A stretch of DNA of 64,000 nucleotides from CAIWHR01 sp963836265 (GTDB taxonomy: Bacteria; Pseudomonadota; Gammaproteobacteria; Burkholderiales; Casimicrobiaceae), in NCBI GenBank assembly GCA_963836265.1, contig CAWIIO010000001.1, forward strand, positions 620,001 to 684,000, given 5' to 3'. The translations under genes were made by a program, and so were the position numbers. This document shows positions 1 through 8,820 of this stretch, in pieces (the stretch's first letter is position 1; every line of letters begins with the position of its first letter). The notes below the pieces were generated by a model. That model was not told where the DNA came from. It searched no databases and saw nothing but the letters and a program-made list of their open reading frames with translations.

Positions 1-727
1 GCTTGACGCGGACGCGATAGCTGCGTGCGACCGGATCGCCCTTCGGAGTGATTTCGCTGACCTCGCCATCCAGAATCTCGCCCGGCAGTGCGTCGGCCCG
101 CAGCACGACCTTCTGCCCCACGCGCACGCGCGCGATGTCTTCCTCGTCCACTTCCGCGGTCACCCGAAGCGGGGCGCAGCACGACAGGTAGAACACAGCC
201 TGCCCCGCCGGTATGAACTGGCCGATCTCGCCGTCACGCCGAATGATGAGACCGTCGGCCGGTGCCGTGAGCGCCATGTAGTCGCGCTGGGATCGGGCGC
301 GGTTGACTGCGGCGACTGCGGCGTCCAGATCCGCGCGCGTCCGATCAATCTCCGCCTTGGCCATGAACCCCTGGCGCACCAGATTCTCCGCCCGCTCGTA
401 CTGCGTTCGCGCGTAGCGGGCGCGCGCCTCGAGCTCCTCGACCGTGCTTTTGAGATCGGCATCGTCGAGGCGTGCGAGCACCTGCCCCTTGCGGACCCGG
501 CTCCCTTCGTCGACGTCGCGCTCCACCAGGCGGCCGGCGACGCGCGGCGCAATCGGCAGCATGACCGTCGGCTCGACGGTGCCGGTCGCATAGATCGCGT
601 CGACCGCCGGCCCGCGAGTCGGAGTCACGACGCTGACCGCGACGGGGCCTTCGCGCCACCACACGATGCCCGAAATCGCGGCGCATACGACGACCCCGAA
701 AATCCAGATCCAGGCTTTTCGCATCAT
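1..727 (-). CDS. RND/ABC efflux membrane-fusion protein (HlyD family), 3' end outside window
   Basis: Periplasmic adaptor that would link an inner-membrane pump to an outer-membrane channel. Reading leftwards from an ATG at 727, the protein has an N-terminal membrane anchor (residues about 5-23, WIWIFGVVVCAAISGIVWW), then the first lipoyl half (GTVEPTVMLPIAPRVAGRL, DVDEGSRVRKGQVLARLDD), a coiled-coil hairpin (about residues 95-145, RARYARTQYERAENLVRQG) and the second lipoyl half (TAPADGLIIRRDGEIGQF). The frame is open to base 1, so the C-terminal beta-barrel part is off the window. ATG codons at 727 and 724 are adjacent and either could start. The pump partner would lie to the left. The family call is firm, the substrate unknown. 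Confidence 0.9.
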   Translation of the reverse strand, partial: MMRKAWIWIFGVVVCAAISGIVWWREGPVAVSVVTPTRGPAVDAIYATGTVEPTVMLPIAPRVAGRLVERDVDEGSRVRKGQVLARLDDADLKSTVEELEARARYARTQYERAENLVRQGFMAKAEIDRTRADLDAAVAAVNRARSQRDYMALTAPADGLIIRRDGEIGQFIPAGQAVFYLSCCAPLRVTAEVDEEDIARVRVGQKVVLRADALPGEILDGEVSEITPKGDPVARSYRVRVK

Positions 728-926
728 TCACCACGGCAATGCCGAACCTCATTAAAGCACGGTGCAACGGCGAGAGTGATGCAAAGGAACGATCGCACAG
801 TGCTGCACTCGCACCTGTGTCCGTAAGACTCCGACTGCGCCTCATCGTTGCATCGAAAGACCGATCCGGCGACGCGTTGCGTTCGGCCCCGGCGCCGTCA
901 TCGGACGAGCCGGTCGCGTGGATCGC

Positions 927-1880
927 CTACGTTGCGGATTCACGGCGGCCGTTTGCGGCACGCCGCCCACGCGTTGCGCACTGCGCGATGCCCGCTTCGT
1001 AGTCGGTGGGCGCGAAGCGAAAGGCCGTCGAGAACTTCGTCGAATCGAACAGATAATCCGAGTCGTACTGATAAAGCATTTCATAGGATTCCCGGATGTC
1101 GGAATCGAAGAATCCCGCCACCTTGATTAGCGGTCGGGAGAGCACTCGATATTTCGGTTCCGCGCCGAGTGCCTTTGCCGCCATCGCGACGAACTCCCTT
1201 CCGGTTGGCGGAGCGGGCGCGGTCGGAACATGCCACGTCTGGTTCCATGCCGAGTCTGATTCGGTCAGAAGCGCCAGGCTCTTCCCGGCATCCGGGGTAA
1301 AGGTCCACGAATGCCTCACTGCGTCGCTCACCAGCCAGGACGCTGTCGCGCCTTCGGCGAGCTTGTCCAGGACCAATCGGTTGGCGACACTGGTTCGAAC
1401 GCGCGGGCCATAGAAATCGGCCGAGCGGGCGATGAGCGCAGTCAGGTTGCCCGCCGTGAATTCGTTGGCCAGCGCCGTCGCTATCCGCGCGCGGACCTCT
1501 CCCTTCCTGCTGCAGGGATTGAACGGCGTTTGCTCCGTCATCGGACCTGCGACCTTGCCGTACGCGTAGACGTTGTCGAAAAAGACCAGGTTCGCATTTG
1601 CGCGTTTGCATGCTTCGATCGCGTTGCTCACGATGCGTGGCCACAGTTGCTGCCACGCCCCGAGGTCGTACTTCAGGCCGACCACCAGGTAGGCGACTTG
1701 CGAGCCGGCCACGGCGTTGATCGTTTGATCGAGGTCGGCAAGATCGGCCGCAACGACTTGGTCTGCGCCCACGGTCGACACCGGATTCCGGCTCACCAGG
1801 CGGATGCGACGCCCTTTTTTGGCAAGCTCTGCTGTCAGTTCGACGCCGATGGCGCCGTTCGCGCCAAGTATCGTGTGCAT
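927..1880 (-). CDS. NAD-dependent epimerase/dehydratase (extended SDR)
   Basis: About 317 residues. It opens directly with a Rossmann nucleotide-binding motif (MHTILGANGAIG, GxxGxxG type), which supports the ATG at 1880 over the upstream in-frame ATG at 1928 that would add 16 arginine-rich residues. The substrate half includes FFDNVYAYGKV, with the Tyr-containing segment usual for extended SDRs, and ARSADFYGPRV. Such proteins act on nucleotide sugars or other hydroxy/keto substrates with NAD(P). No neighbour indicates the substrate. It is followed on the minus strand by the efflux adaptor about 200 bases away and is probably a separate unit. Confidence 0.82.
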   Translation of the reverse strand: MHTILGANGAIGVELTAELAKKGRRIRLVSRNPVSTVGADQVVAADLADLDQTINAVAGSQVAYLVVGLKYDLGAWQQLWPRIVSNAIEACKRANANLVFFDNVYAYGKVAGPMTEQTPFNPCSRKGEVRARIATALANEFTAGNLTALIARSADFYGPRVRTSVANRLVLDKLAEGATASWLVSDAVRHSWTFTPDAGKSLALLTESDSAWNQTWHVPTAPAPPTGREFVAMAAKALGAEPKYRVLSRPLIKVAGFFDSDIRESYEMLYQYDSDYLFDSTKFSTAFRFAPTDYEAGIAQCATRGRRAANGRRESAT

Positions 1881-2058
1881 GTCCCATTCGACTCGCCGGA
1901 CGAGGAGCGGCAATCGTAGCCTCGTCACCCTGTCGAGTCACCCAGCGGCGGACGGATGCAAGCACCGCCGCGGTCGCGTCGCATGCCGAGCGGTTCGGTT
2001 TCCATGGCTGGACGCGCCACGAGCGGCAAGTAGCGACAACGCTTCCGAGGCCCGATCA

Positions 2059-2081
2059 GCGGCCGCCGTTTCGGCGGCCGC
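2059..2081. repeat. Perfect 9-bp inverted repeat (hairpin)
   Basis: GCGGCCGCC - GTTTC - GGCGGCCGC. It could form a very stable stem but lacks a following T-run on either strand, so a standard intrinsic terminator is not demonstrated. It lies 180 bases upstream of the epimerase start and 310 bases upstream of the SDR start. Confidence 0.5.
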
Positions 2082-2114
2082 GACGGTCTGGTTGCCGCGC
2101 CCCTCCAGGGGTCT

Positions 2115-2135
2115 GGTGCGGCAATTTGCCGCACC
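2115..2135. repeat. Perfect 8-bp inverted repeat (hairpin)
   Basis: GGTGCGGC - AATTT - GCCGCACC, the second hairpin in the same intergenic region, 34 bases after the first. Function unknown: possible operator or transcript-processing hairpin. Confidence 0.45.
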
Positions 2136-2391
2136 GAGGGTGACAATCGGCGGATCTCGCGACCTGCCCCGGGCGCCGGCGGCGATCGGGAATATCCGGC
2201 GTGTCCCACCTTTTCCACCCGGCCGCGCGCATCGCGTGGGCGATGGGCGGCGATGGCACCCGGCAACGCCGGCGTGACGCATCGCCGCAACGAGGCACCA
2301 TCCTGGGGCGCCGTGCTCCATCGTTCACCGTGACAATCAGCCATAAACGGGTTACTATGGTGCAGTGCAGCAAATTAGCGGGGAGGCTTCA

Positions 2392-3207
2392 ATGGAAATT
2401 GCAGGAAAGGTTGCAGTGATCACCGGTGCCGCCAGCGGGATCGGCCGGGCCGTGGCGGCCGAATTGGCGCGGCGCGAAGTGCGTGCACTGGCGCTCGTGG
2501 ACGTGGGCGAGAACATCGACAGCGTTGCCACCGAAGTCAATGCGGTGGCCGGCCGCAAGGTCGCCTACCCTTACCGCGGCGACACCACGGACGAAGCGTT
2601 CCGCGCTTCGGTTTTCGATTCGATCAGCAGCGAGTTCGATACGGTCACTATGTGCGTGCCGGCCGCCGGGATCACGCGCGATGATCTCGCGGTCCGCATC
2701 GACAAGATGACGGGCAAGGCGCGAATCTATCCCGTGGACCGGTTCAAACAGGTTCTCGAGGTCAATCTCGTGGCGCCCGTCTACTGGGCGCTCGAGATGA
2801 TCGGACGGATTGCCGAAAATCGCGCGGCCTGCGGCCTCAAGCGATGGGAGCCGTCCGAAGGAATGCAGGGGGCCATCGTGTTCATCGGCTCGGTTTCCTC
2901 GCAAGGCAATCGCGGGCAAATCTCCTACGCGAGCACCAAGGCCGGCCTCGAGGGCGCGGCCGCCACGATCATGAAGGAGGCCGTCTATTACGGCGTGCGC
3001 TGCGGAGTGATTCACCCGGGATTCACCGACACGCCGATGGTGCGGGCAATGGGTGACGAGTACATCAGCAAGAACATTCTGCCGTTTACGCAGTTGAGCC
3101 GACTGATTCGCCCCGACGAGATCGCCGACGCGATCTGCTTCATGCTCGCCAATTCGGCGGTGAGTGGCGAACTGTGGGCCGACGCGGGCTGGCACGCACC
3201 CGCGTAG
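2392..3207 (+). CDS. Short-chain dehydrogenase/reductase
   Basis: 271 residues, classical SDR length. The ATG at 2392 has a GGGGAGG ribosome site just upstream, so it is preferred over the in-frame ATG at 2365. The cofactor motif TGAASGIG sits at about residues 12-19. The catalytic segment has Ser in FIGSVSSQGNRG and the Tyr/Lys pair in SYASTKAGLEG (YxxxK). The C-terminal AGWHAPA is unlike the usual DGG ending of FabG. The protein probably oxidises or reduces a secondary alcohol/ketone with NAD(P). A relation to 15-hydroxyprostaglandin-dehydrogenase-like SDRs is possible but not shown. It stands alone. Confidence 0.85.
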   Translation: MEIAGKVAVITGAASGIGRAVAAELARREVRALALVDVGENIDSVATEVNAVAGRKVAYPYRGDTTDEAFRASVFDSISSEFDTVTMCVPAAGITRDDLAVRIDKMTGKARIYPVDRFKQVLEVNLVAPVYWALEMIGRIAENRAACGLKRWEPSEGMQGAIVFIGSVSSQGNRGQISYASTKAGLEGAAATIMKEAVYYGVRCGVIHPGFTDTPMVRAMGDEYISKNILPFTQLSRLIRPDEIADAICFMLANSAVSGELWADAGWHAPA

Positions 3208-3509
3208 CACGCCTCAGCCGGCGGGAGTGACGTTCGCGCCATTCGCTTACGTGCGAAGTCGAGCCGCCTGCTTCGCCCCGCCGGCAGCGCGGTGCATTCG
3301 ATCGTCGAGCCAGCAGAACGCCGAGAGGCGCGATCCGGTCGGCGTGCCCCCCTGGTCAGTTCCGCGGCCAGCACGTAGCGGTACGCGATTGTCAGTGGCA
3401 TGATATATCCGCCTACGCAACGCGCACGTATCCGACTCCGGAGTTGACGGATCGCGACGCCTGTCCGAATCTCCGGATCCAGCGCTGCCGTTGGTGACCG
3501 GAGATCGAT
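3208..3509. other. Intergenic region, nothing recognised
   Basis: About 300 bases between the SDR and the Rieske/FAD protein. No coding frame, tRNA or clear hairpin was recognised. It presumably contains the promoter of the downstream gene. Confidence 0.4.
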
Positions 3510-5054
3510 ATGAGCACGACTCAACGGGATGCAACCGGTCCTGACCTGACATTGGGTGTGGCCACCGACGCGCTTGCCGACGGATCGATGTTGGCCGGAC
3601 ACGTCGGCGAGGACGCGGTCGTGCTTAGCCGTCGCGGCAACGAATTCTTCGCGATCGGCGCCGCCTGTACCCACTACAACGGGCCGCTCTCCGAAGGGTT
3701 GATGGTCGACGATACTGTGCGCTGTCCATGGCACCACGCCTGCTTCAGCCTGCGGACCGGAGAAGCGCTGCGGGCGCCCGCGCTCAGCCCCATCGCATGC
3801 TGGTCGACCGAGCTGCGCGACGGCAGGGTATTCGTACGGGAGAAGGCGGCAACCACGCCCCGCAGCCGTGTCGCACGCGCGCCCCGATCGCCGCAGAGGA
3901 TCGTCGTCATTGGCGGCGGCGCGGCCGGCTTCGCCGCGATCGAAATGCTGCGTCGCCAGCACTTCCAGGGCGGCATCGTGATGTTGAGCGATGACGACGC
4001 GCCACCGGTTGACAGACCGAACCTGTCCAAGGACTACCTGGCCGGCAATGCACCGGAGGACTGGATCCCGTTGCGCGGAGACGGCTTCTACTCCGAACAC
4101 GGCATCGATTTGCGACTGAAGACGACCGTCACCGGCATCGACGTACGTGCGCGCGAGGTCGCGCTCGGCGATGGCGGCAAAGTCGCCTACGACCGGCTGC
4201 TGCTTGCGACCGGCGCCGAGTCGGTCCGATTGCCATTGCCCGGCATGGACCTGCCGCATGTGCACACACTGCGAACGCTCGGGGATTGCCGCGCCATCAT
4301 CGCGCAGACGGCAACGACGCGGCGCGCCGTCGTACTGGGGGCGAGTTTCATAGGCCTCGAAGTCGCGGCCTCGCTGCGCGCACGCGGCATCGAGGTGCAC
4401 GTCGTGGCGCCGGAGAAGCGGCCGATGGAGCGGGTGCTCGGGCCGCAGATGGGGGACTTCGTGCGCAGCCTGCACGAAGAGCACGGCGTTATCTTCCATT
4501 TGGAGGACACGGCGACGGCAATCGACGCTCGCGGGGTCACGCTGAAGAGCGGTGGCGCGGTCGGCGCTGACCTGGTCGTCGCCGGGGTCGGCGTGCGGCC
4601 GCGACTCGCGCTCGCCGAGAAGGCCGGACTGGCGATCGACCGCGGCGTAACGGTCAACGAATATCTGGAGACCAGCGCACCCGGGATCTTCGCTGCGGGT
4701 GACATCGCCCGATGGCCCGACCCGCACAGCGGAGCGGCAATCCGCGTCGAACACTGGGTCGTCGCCCAGCGCCAGGGCCAGACTGTCGCGCTCAACATGC
4801 TCGGTGGCTGGGAGAAGTTCGACGCCGTGCCATTCTTCTGGAGCCAGCACTACGACGTCCCGATCAACTACGTGGGGCACGCGGAGGCGTGGGACGAGGT
4901 CACGATCGACGGCGAAATCGCAGCTCGCGACTGCGTGTTGCGATACAAGTGCAATGGCCGCGTCCTTGCCGTCGCATCGATCTACCGAGATGCCGACAGC
5001 CTGATGAGCGAAGCGGAAATGGAGCGCGAGGCGGGCGCAGAAATGATCCAGTAG
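3510..5054 (+). CDS. Rieske [2Fe-2S]-FAD pyridine nucleotide-disulfide oxidoreductase fusion
   Basis: 514 residues in two modules. Residues about 10-105 form a Rieske domain with the ligand pattern C-x-H (ACTHYNGPLSE) and C-x2-H (VRCPWHHACFS). Residues about 125-430 form a class-I FAD/NAD(P)H reductase, with the FAD motif VVIGGGAAGFAAIEML, the NAD motif VVLGASFIGLEVAASLRARG and the FAD-closing PGIFAAGDIARWPD. A reductase C-domain follows. The layout matches AIFM3/ferredoxin-reductase-like fusions, in which NADH electrons pass via FAD to the cluster or to a partner oxygenase. The start is supported by GGAG about 6 bases upstream. No oxygenase partner is adjacent, so the acceptor is unknown. 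Confidence 0.88.
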   Translation: MSTTQRDATGPDLTLGVATDALADGSMLAGHVGEDAVVLSRRGNEFFAIGAACTHYNGPLSEGLMVDDTVRCPWHHACFSLRTGEALRAPALSPIACWSTELRDGRVFVREKAATTPRSRVARAPRSPQRIVVIGGGAAGFAAIEMLRRQHFQGGIVMLSDDDAPPVDRPNLSKDYLAGNAPEDWIPLRGDGFYSEHGIDLRLKTTVTGIDVRAREVALGDGGKVAYDRLLLATGAESVRLPLPGMDLPHVHTLRTLGDCRAIIAQTATTRRAVVLGASFIGLEVAASLRARGIEVHVVAPEKRPMERVLGPQMGDFVRSLHEEHGVIFHLEDTATAIDARGVTLKSGGAVGADLVVAGVGVRPRLALAEKAGLAIDRGVTVNEYLETSAPGIFAAGDIARWPDPHSGAAIRVEHWVVAQRQGQTVALNMLGGWEKFDAVPFFWSQHYDVPINYVGHAEAWDEVTIDGEIAARDCVLRYKCNGRVLAVASIYRDADSLMSEAEMEREAGAEMIQ

Positions 5055-5071
5055 CTCCACGCGGCGAGGCG

Positions 5072-5530
5072 TCAGCGAATCAGGAACCCCAGCCGCGCCA
5101 GCGCCGCTAGCGTGTCGTCGACGCGGATTGCGACCGCGGCAGCATCGCCGAATGTGCGGCCCACCGCGAGAGCGTCAACCATCTCGTCGCGGTCGCGCGT
5201 GCCGTCGAGCAGCGTGAGCAGCGTCCGCGCAAGCGGGTCCGTCAGCCGGATCTTCGTGGCGCAGGTTGGTGACGCTCTCGCGCGTGCGCGCCTGCCACCG
5301 TGCCAGCGCGAATGCCTCGGGTTGACTGCTTGCCGTCTGCGCCGCAGGCAAGGGCTTCGTACGAAGCTGCACGAATCCCGACATCCATGCCTCCAGGATC
5401 GTCGCTTCGGCGCCCAGGGTCGATCCGGCGCCGACCGGTTCGCCAATGTCTTGCGCCAACTGGGTCACCGGAACGGTCGCGGGCGCTGCCGCGACGAGCC
5501 GCTCGCCAGCCGCCGCTTCCACCGTAACCA
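5072..5530 (-). pseudogene. C-terminal remnant of a SAM methyltransferase with regulatory domain, frameshifted
   Basis: Two minus-strand frames together read like the end of the class I methyltransferases that carry a methyltransferase regulatory domain plus a C-terminal winged-helix segment. The first frame has EAWMSGFVQLRTKP and ALARWQARTRESVTNLRHE. The second, continuing after about 5245, has RLTDPLARTLLTLLDGTRDR and DDTLAALARLGFLIR. The N-terminal SAM-binding part is absent and the two pieces need a one-base shift to join. It is therefore a truncated, frameshifted remnant between two unrelated genes. The assignment rests on recognition of the family's characteristic ending. Confidence 0.6.
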
Positions 5531-5634
5531 TGCGAAATAGCTGGAAGGGTCTGGAAGAGTCTTTCTTTGCCAAGCAAAACGAAGTGTTGCGACAGCGGCT
5601 TCGCGATAGGGAACAAATGAGGAAACAAAAGTAG
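5530..5634 (+). CDS. Possible 34-residue small protein
   Basis: A short frame, charged and probably helical (WKGLEESFFAKQNEVLRQRL), begins exactly where the methyltransferase remnant on the other strand stops looking like protein. Its composition is like small conserved proteobacterial proteins with an EEEFF-K-Q/N-E-L pattern. No strong ribosome site was seen. It could be a real small gene or the end of one. Confidence 0.35.
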   Translation: MRNSWKGLEESFFAKQNEVLRQRLRDREQMRKQK

Positions 5635-5761
5635 GCGCTCTCCGCCGCTTCCGGCATCAAGCATGTGCTCATCATGCCAGAGTCGACCCGCGTTTGCAGG
5701 CGCCGGATATCGACGTACCCGCGGCGCGAATTATTGCGGACCACTGGCGTCGGCGATCCCG

Positions 5762-6151
5762 TCAGCGCTGCATCTGCATCAGCCGCTCAATCGGCATCAG
5801 GTTGTGATCGAGGTGGGTCATGATCCACAGCGAACCGAAGACGAGCAGCATCACGATGAGCAGGCCGAAGGCCAGCGCCATGACGTTGTTGACGCTGTCG
5901 GGCCCCGAGGTAAGGTGCAGGAAGAAGACGAGATGGACGCCCATCTGCGCGAGCGCCAGCACCGAGAGCGCGATGGGGATGCTGGGCCGCCAGACCAGCG
6001 TGCTCTGGGCGATGTAGAACGAAACGCAGGTCAGCAGCGTAGCCAGGGCCAGGCCGACGAGGTAGCCGCGGATCGCATGGGGGACGTCGGCGGGGCCGAG
6101 CTCGTCGCCGGGGGCGACGTCGCCGTGGGGTTTGGGATTCGAGGTGCTCAT
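5762..6151 (-). CDS. cyoD: Cytochrome o ubiquinol oxidase subunit IV
   Basis: 129 residues with three membrane helices (about residues 25-47, 55-77, 88-108). The subunit IV signatures are LAQMGVHLVFFLHL, NNVMALAFGLLIVMLLVFGS and a C-terminal WIMTHLDHNLMP. The ATG overlaps the cyoC stop (ATGA), so it is translationally coupled and last in the operon. The subunit assists assembly of the Cu(B) site in the heme-copper quinol oxidase of the inner membrane. No cyoE (heme O synthase) follows in this window. Confidence 0.93.
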   Translation of the reverse strand: MSTSNPKPHGDVAPGDELGPADVPHAIRGYLVGLALATLLTCVSFYIAQSTLVWRPSIPIALSVLALAQMGVHLVFFLHLTSGPDSVNNVMALAFGLLIVMLLVFGSLWIMTHLDHNLMPIERLMQMQR

Positions 6152-6817
6152 TGCGGTGCCACTCCGACCAGGTAGACGAGACTGAACAGGGCCACCCAGA
6201 TGATGTCGAGGGTGTGCCAGAACAGCGCGAAGCACAGCAGCCGGCGCAGGATGTCGGCGCGGTAGCCTTTGGCATACACCTGCGCCATCATCGTCAGCAG
6301 CCACAGCAGGCCGGCGCTGACGTGCAGGCCGTGGCAGCCGATCAGCGCGAAGAACGCCGACAGGAAGGCGCTGCGGCCCGGGCCGGCTCCCGCGCGCGAT
6401 CATGGTCGCGAACTCGTGCAACTCGATCGCGACGAACGTCGCACCGAGCACGAACGTCGCGGCCATCGCGCCGTAGTACAGGCCGTTGCGCCGTGCCTGC
6501 GCGCCGATGCCGGCGAAGCCGCAGAACACGGTCGACAGCAGCAGGCACGCGGTCTCGACGGCAACCGTGCGCAGCTCGAACAGGTCGCGGCCGCTCGGGC
6601 CGCCGGCGGTGGCATCGGTCAGCACCGCGTAGGTCGCGAACAGCGCGGAGAACAGGATGATGTCGCTGATCAGGAAGATCCAGAACCCGAAAGCGACGAC
6701 GATGCGCTTCGACGCGCCGTGCGCCGGCTCCTCGGTGAGCGCCTGGGCGTGGCCGCCGCCGAACGCCCGTCCGCCGCCGGCCACCCCGCCCGGGTAAACC
6801 TCCGCCCCGGCGCTCAC
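6148..6817 (-). pseudogene. cyoC: Cytochrome o ubiquinol oxidase subunit III, one frameshift
   Basis: Starts at GTG 6817 overlapping the cyoB stop (GTGA). The first frame reads KRIVVAFGFWIFLISDIILF ... VAIELHEFATMIARG. After about 6386 the next frame gives AFLSAFFALIGCHGLHVSAG, LCFALFWHTLDIIWVALF and SLVYLVGVAPQ. Together they cover the whole subunit III (five helices, about 220 residues). A single-base shift lies in the run cgcgggagccggcc. The rest is perfectly conserved, so this is either a very recent mutation or an assembly indel in GC-rich sequence. If genuine, the last two helices would be lost. Confidence 0.82.
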
Positions 6818-8819
6818 GAGGCCGGCCTCAGCGTCGGCAGCGCGGCTTCGCGGACTGCGCGATTGGCCCGGTCGATGGCCGCGACGGTCGCCGCGGGGAT
6901 CGCCTCTTCGTGCTGGTCGCGCCAGGCGACGACGACGAACACCGCCCACGCACCCACGAAGGCCGCGGCGACGAGCCACCAGATGTGCCAGATCAGCGCG
7001 AAGCCCATCGTGGCCGCGAAGAAGGCGCAGATGAAGCCGGCGGAGCTGTTGCGCGGCATGTGGATGTCGTGATATTCGGGCTCGGGCTGCAGCGCCTGCC
7101 GCTCGATCGCGCTCTGCTTGCGCATCCAGTACGCCTCCACGCCCTCGACGTTCGGCATCACCGCGAAGTTGAACATCGGCGGCGGCGAGGACGTCATCCA
7201 CTCGAGCGTGCGCCCGTTCCAGGGGTCGCCGGTGACGTCGCGCAGCGCCTCGCGGTGGCGGATGCTCCAGACCAGCTGCACCACCTGGAGCGCGATGCCG
7301 ATGGCGATGAGCGCCGCGCCGCCGGCCGCGACCAGGAGCCACGGCTGCCACTCGGGCACGTCGTAGTGCTGCATGCGCCGCGTCATGCCCATGAGGCCGA
7401 GCACGTAGAGCGGCATGAAGGCGACGTAGAAGCCGACGATCCAGAACCAGAACGCCGCCTTGCCCAGGCGCTCGTGCAAGCGGAAGCCGAACGCCTTGGG
7501 AAACCAGTACTCGTAGCCGGCGAACGCGCCGAACACCACGCCGCCGATGATCACGTTGTGGAAGTGGGCGACCAGGAAGAGGCTGTTGTGGAGCACGAAG
7601 TCGGCCGGCGGCACCGCGAGGAGGACGCCCGTCATTCCGCCGATGACGAAGGTGACCACGAAGCCGAGCGCCCAGAGCATCGGCGTGGCGAAGACGACGC
7701 GGCCGCTGTACATCGTGAACAGCCAGTTGTAGATCTTCACGCCCGTGGGCACGGCGATGATCATGGTGGCGATGCCGAAGATCGCGTTGACGTCGGCGCC
7801 CGCGCCCATGGTGAAGAAGTGGTGCAGCCAGACCATGAAGGAGAGGATGCAGATTCCCATCGTGGCCGCGACCATCGAGCGGTAGCCGAAGAGCGGCTTG
7901 CCCGAGAAGCGTGGAGAACACCTCCGAGAAGATGCCGAACGCCGGCAGCACCAGGATGTAGACCTCGGGGTGTCCCCAGGCCCAGATGAGGTTCATGAAC
8001 ATCATCGGGTTGCCGCCCGCTTCGTTGGTGAAGAAGTGGAAGCCGAGATAGCGGTCGAGCAGGAGCATCGCCAGCGGTGGCGGTCAGGATCGGGAACGCC
8101 GCCACGATCAGCAGGTTGGAGGCGAGCGTGGTCCAGCAGAAGATCGGCATGTGCAGGTAGGTCATGCCCGGCGCGCGCATCTTGAGCATGGTCGTCACCA
8201 GGTTGATGCCGGACAGCAGCGTTCCGACGCCCGAGATCTGCAGCGCCCACAGGTAGTAGTCGACGCCGACGCCGGGCGAGTAGGCGAGCCCGGAGAGCGG
8301 CGGATACGGCAGCCAGCCGGTACGCGCGAACTCGCCGACGAACAGCGAGATATTGACCAGCAGCGCGCCGGTGGCCGTGAGCCAGAAGCCGACCGAGTTG
8401 AGCACGGGAAAGGCGACGTCGCGGGCGCCGAGCTGCAGCGGCACGGCGAAGTTCATCAGCCCGATCACGAAAGGCATGGCGACGAAGAAGATCATGATCG
8501 TGCCGTGCGCCGAGAAGATCTGGTCGTAGTGCTCCGGCGGCAGGAAGCCGGCGCTGCCCATGGCGACGGCCTGTTGCGAACGCATCATGATCGCGTCGGC
8601 GAAGCCGCGCAGCAGCATCACCATGGCGAGCACGACGTACATCACGCCGATGCGCTTGTGGTCGACGCTGGTGAGCCATTCCTTCCAGATGTAGGGCAGA
8701 TGTCCCCTGACGACGACCCAGGCGAGCACCGCCGTGATCGCGATCGCCACCACCGCCGAGGTGACCATGACGATGGGCTCGTGGAAAGGAACCGCCTCCC
8801 AGCTCAGCTTGCCCCACAT
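6814..8819 (-). pseudogene. cyoB: Cytochrome o ubiquinol oxidase subunit I, two frameshifts
   Basis: Heme-copper catalytic subunit, about 667 residues over three frames. The N-terminal frame (8819 to about 8075) has DHKRIGVMYV, SAHGTIMIFFVAMPFVIGL and MTYLHMPIFCWTTLASNLLI. The middle frame (to about 7909) has LDRYLGFHFFTNEAGGNP and LIWAWGHPEVYILVLPAFG, the Cu(B)/cross-link histidine and tyrosine segment. The last frame has VWLHHFFTMGAGADVNA, NWLFTMYSGRV, AHFHNVIIGG and GDPWNGRTLEWMTSSPPP. Each junction needs removal of one extra base (near 8075 and 7909). All catalytic histidines are present once joined. No other decay is seen, so assembly error is as likely as true inactivation. Confidence 0.85.
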
Positions 8820-8820
8820 G

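Larger units (their letters stand above)
1881..2391. other. Intergenic region with two hairpins
   Basis: About 510 bases between the divergent epimerase and SDR genes with no convincing gene; the open frames across it are arginine/proline-rich and resemble no protein. It holds two strong inverted repeats (listed separately) and presumably the promoters of both flanking genes. Confidence 0.5.

Noticed and set aside
6910..7989. Long plus-strand frame across cyoB
   Set aside because: Composition is charged-only and it lies opposite clear subunit I sequence.
5762..8068. A single 768-codon minus-strand frame through cyoB, cyoC and cyoD
   Set aside because: It switches between true protein and nonsense at the frameshift sites; it is not a fusion protein.
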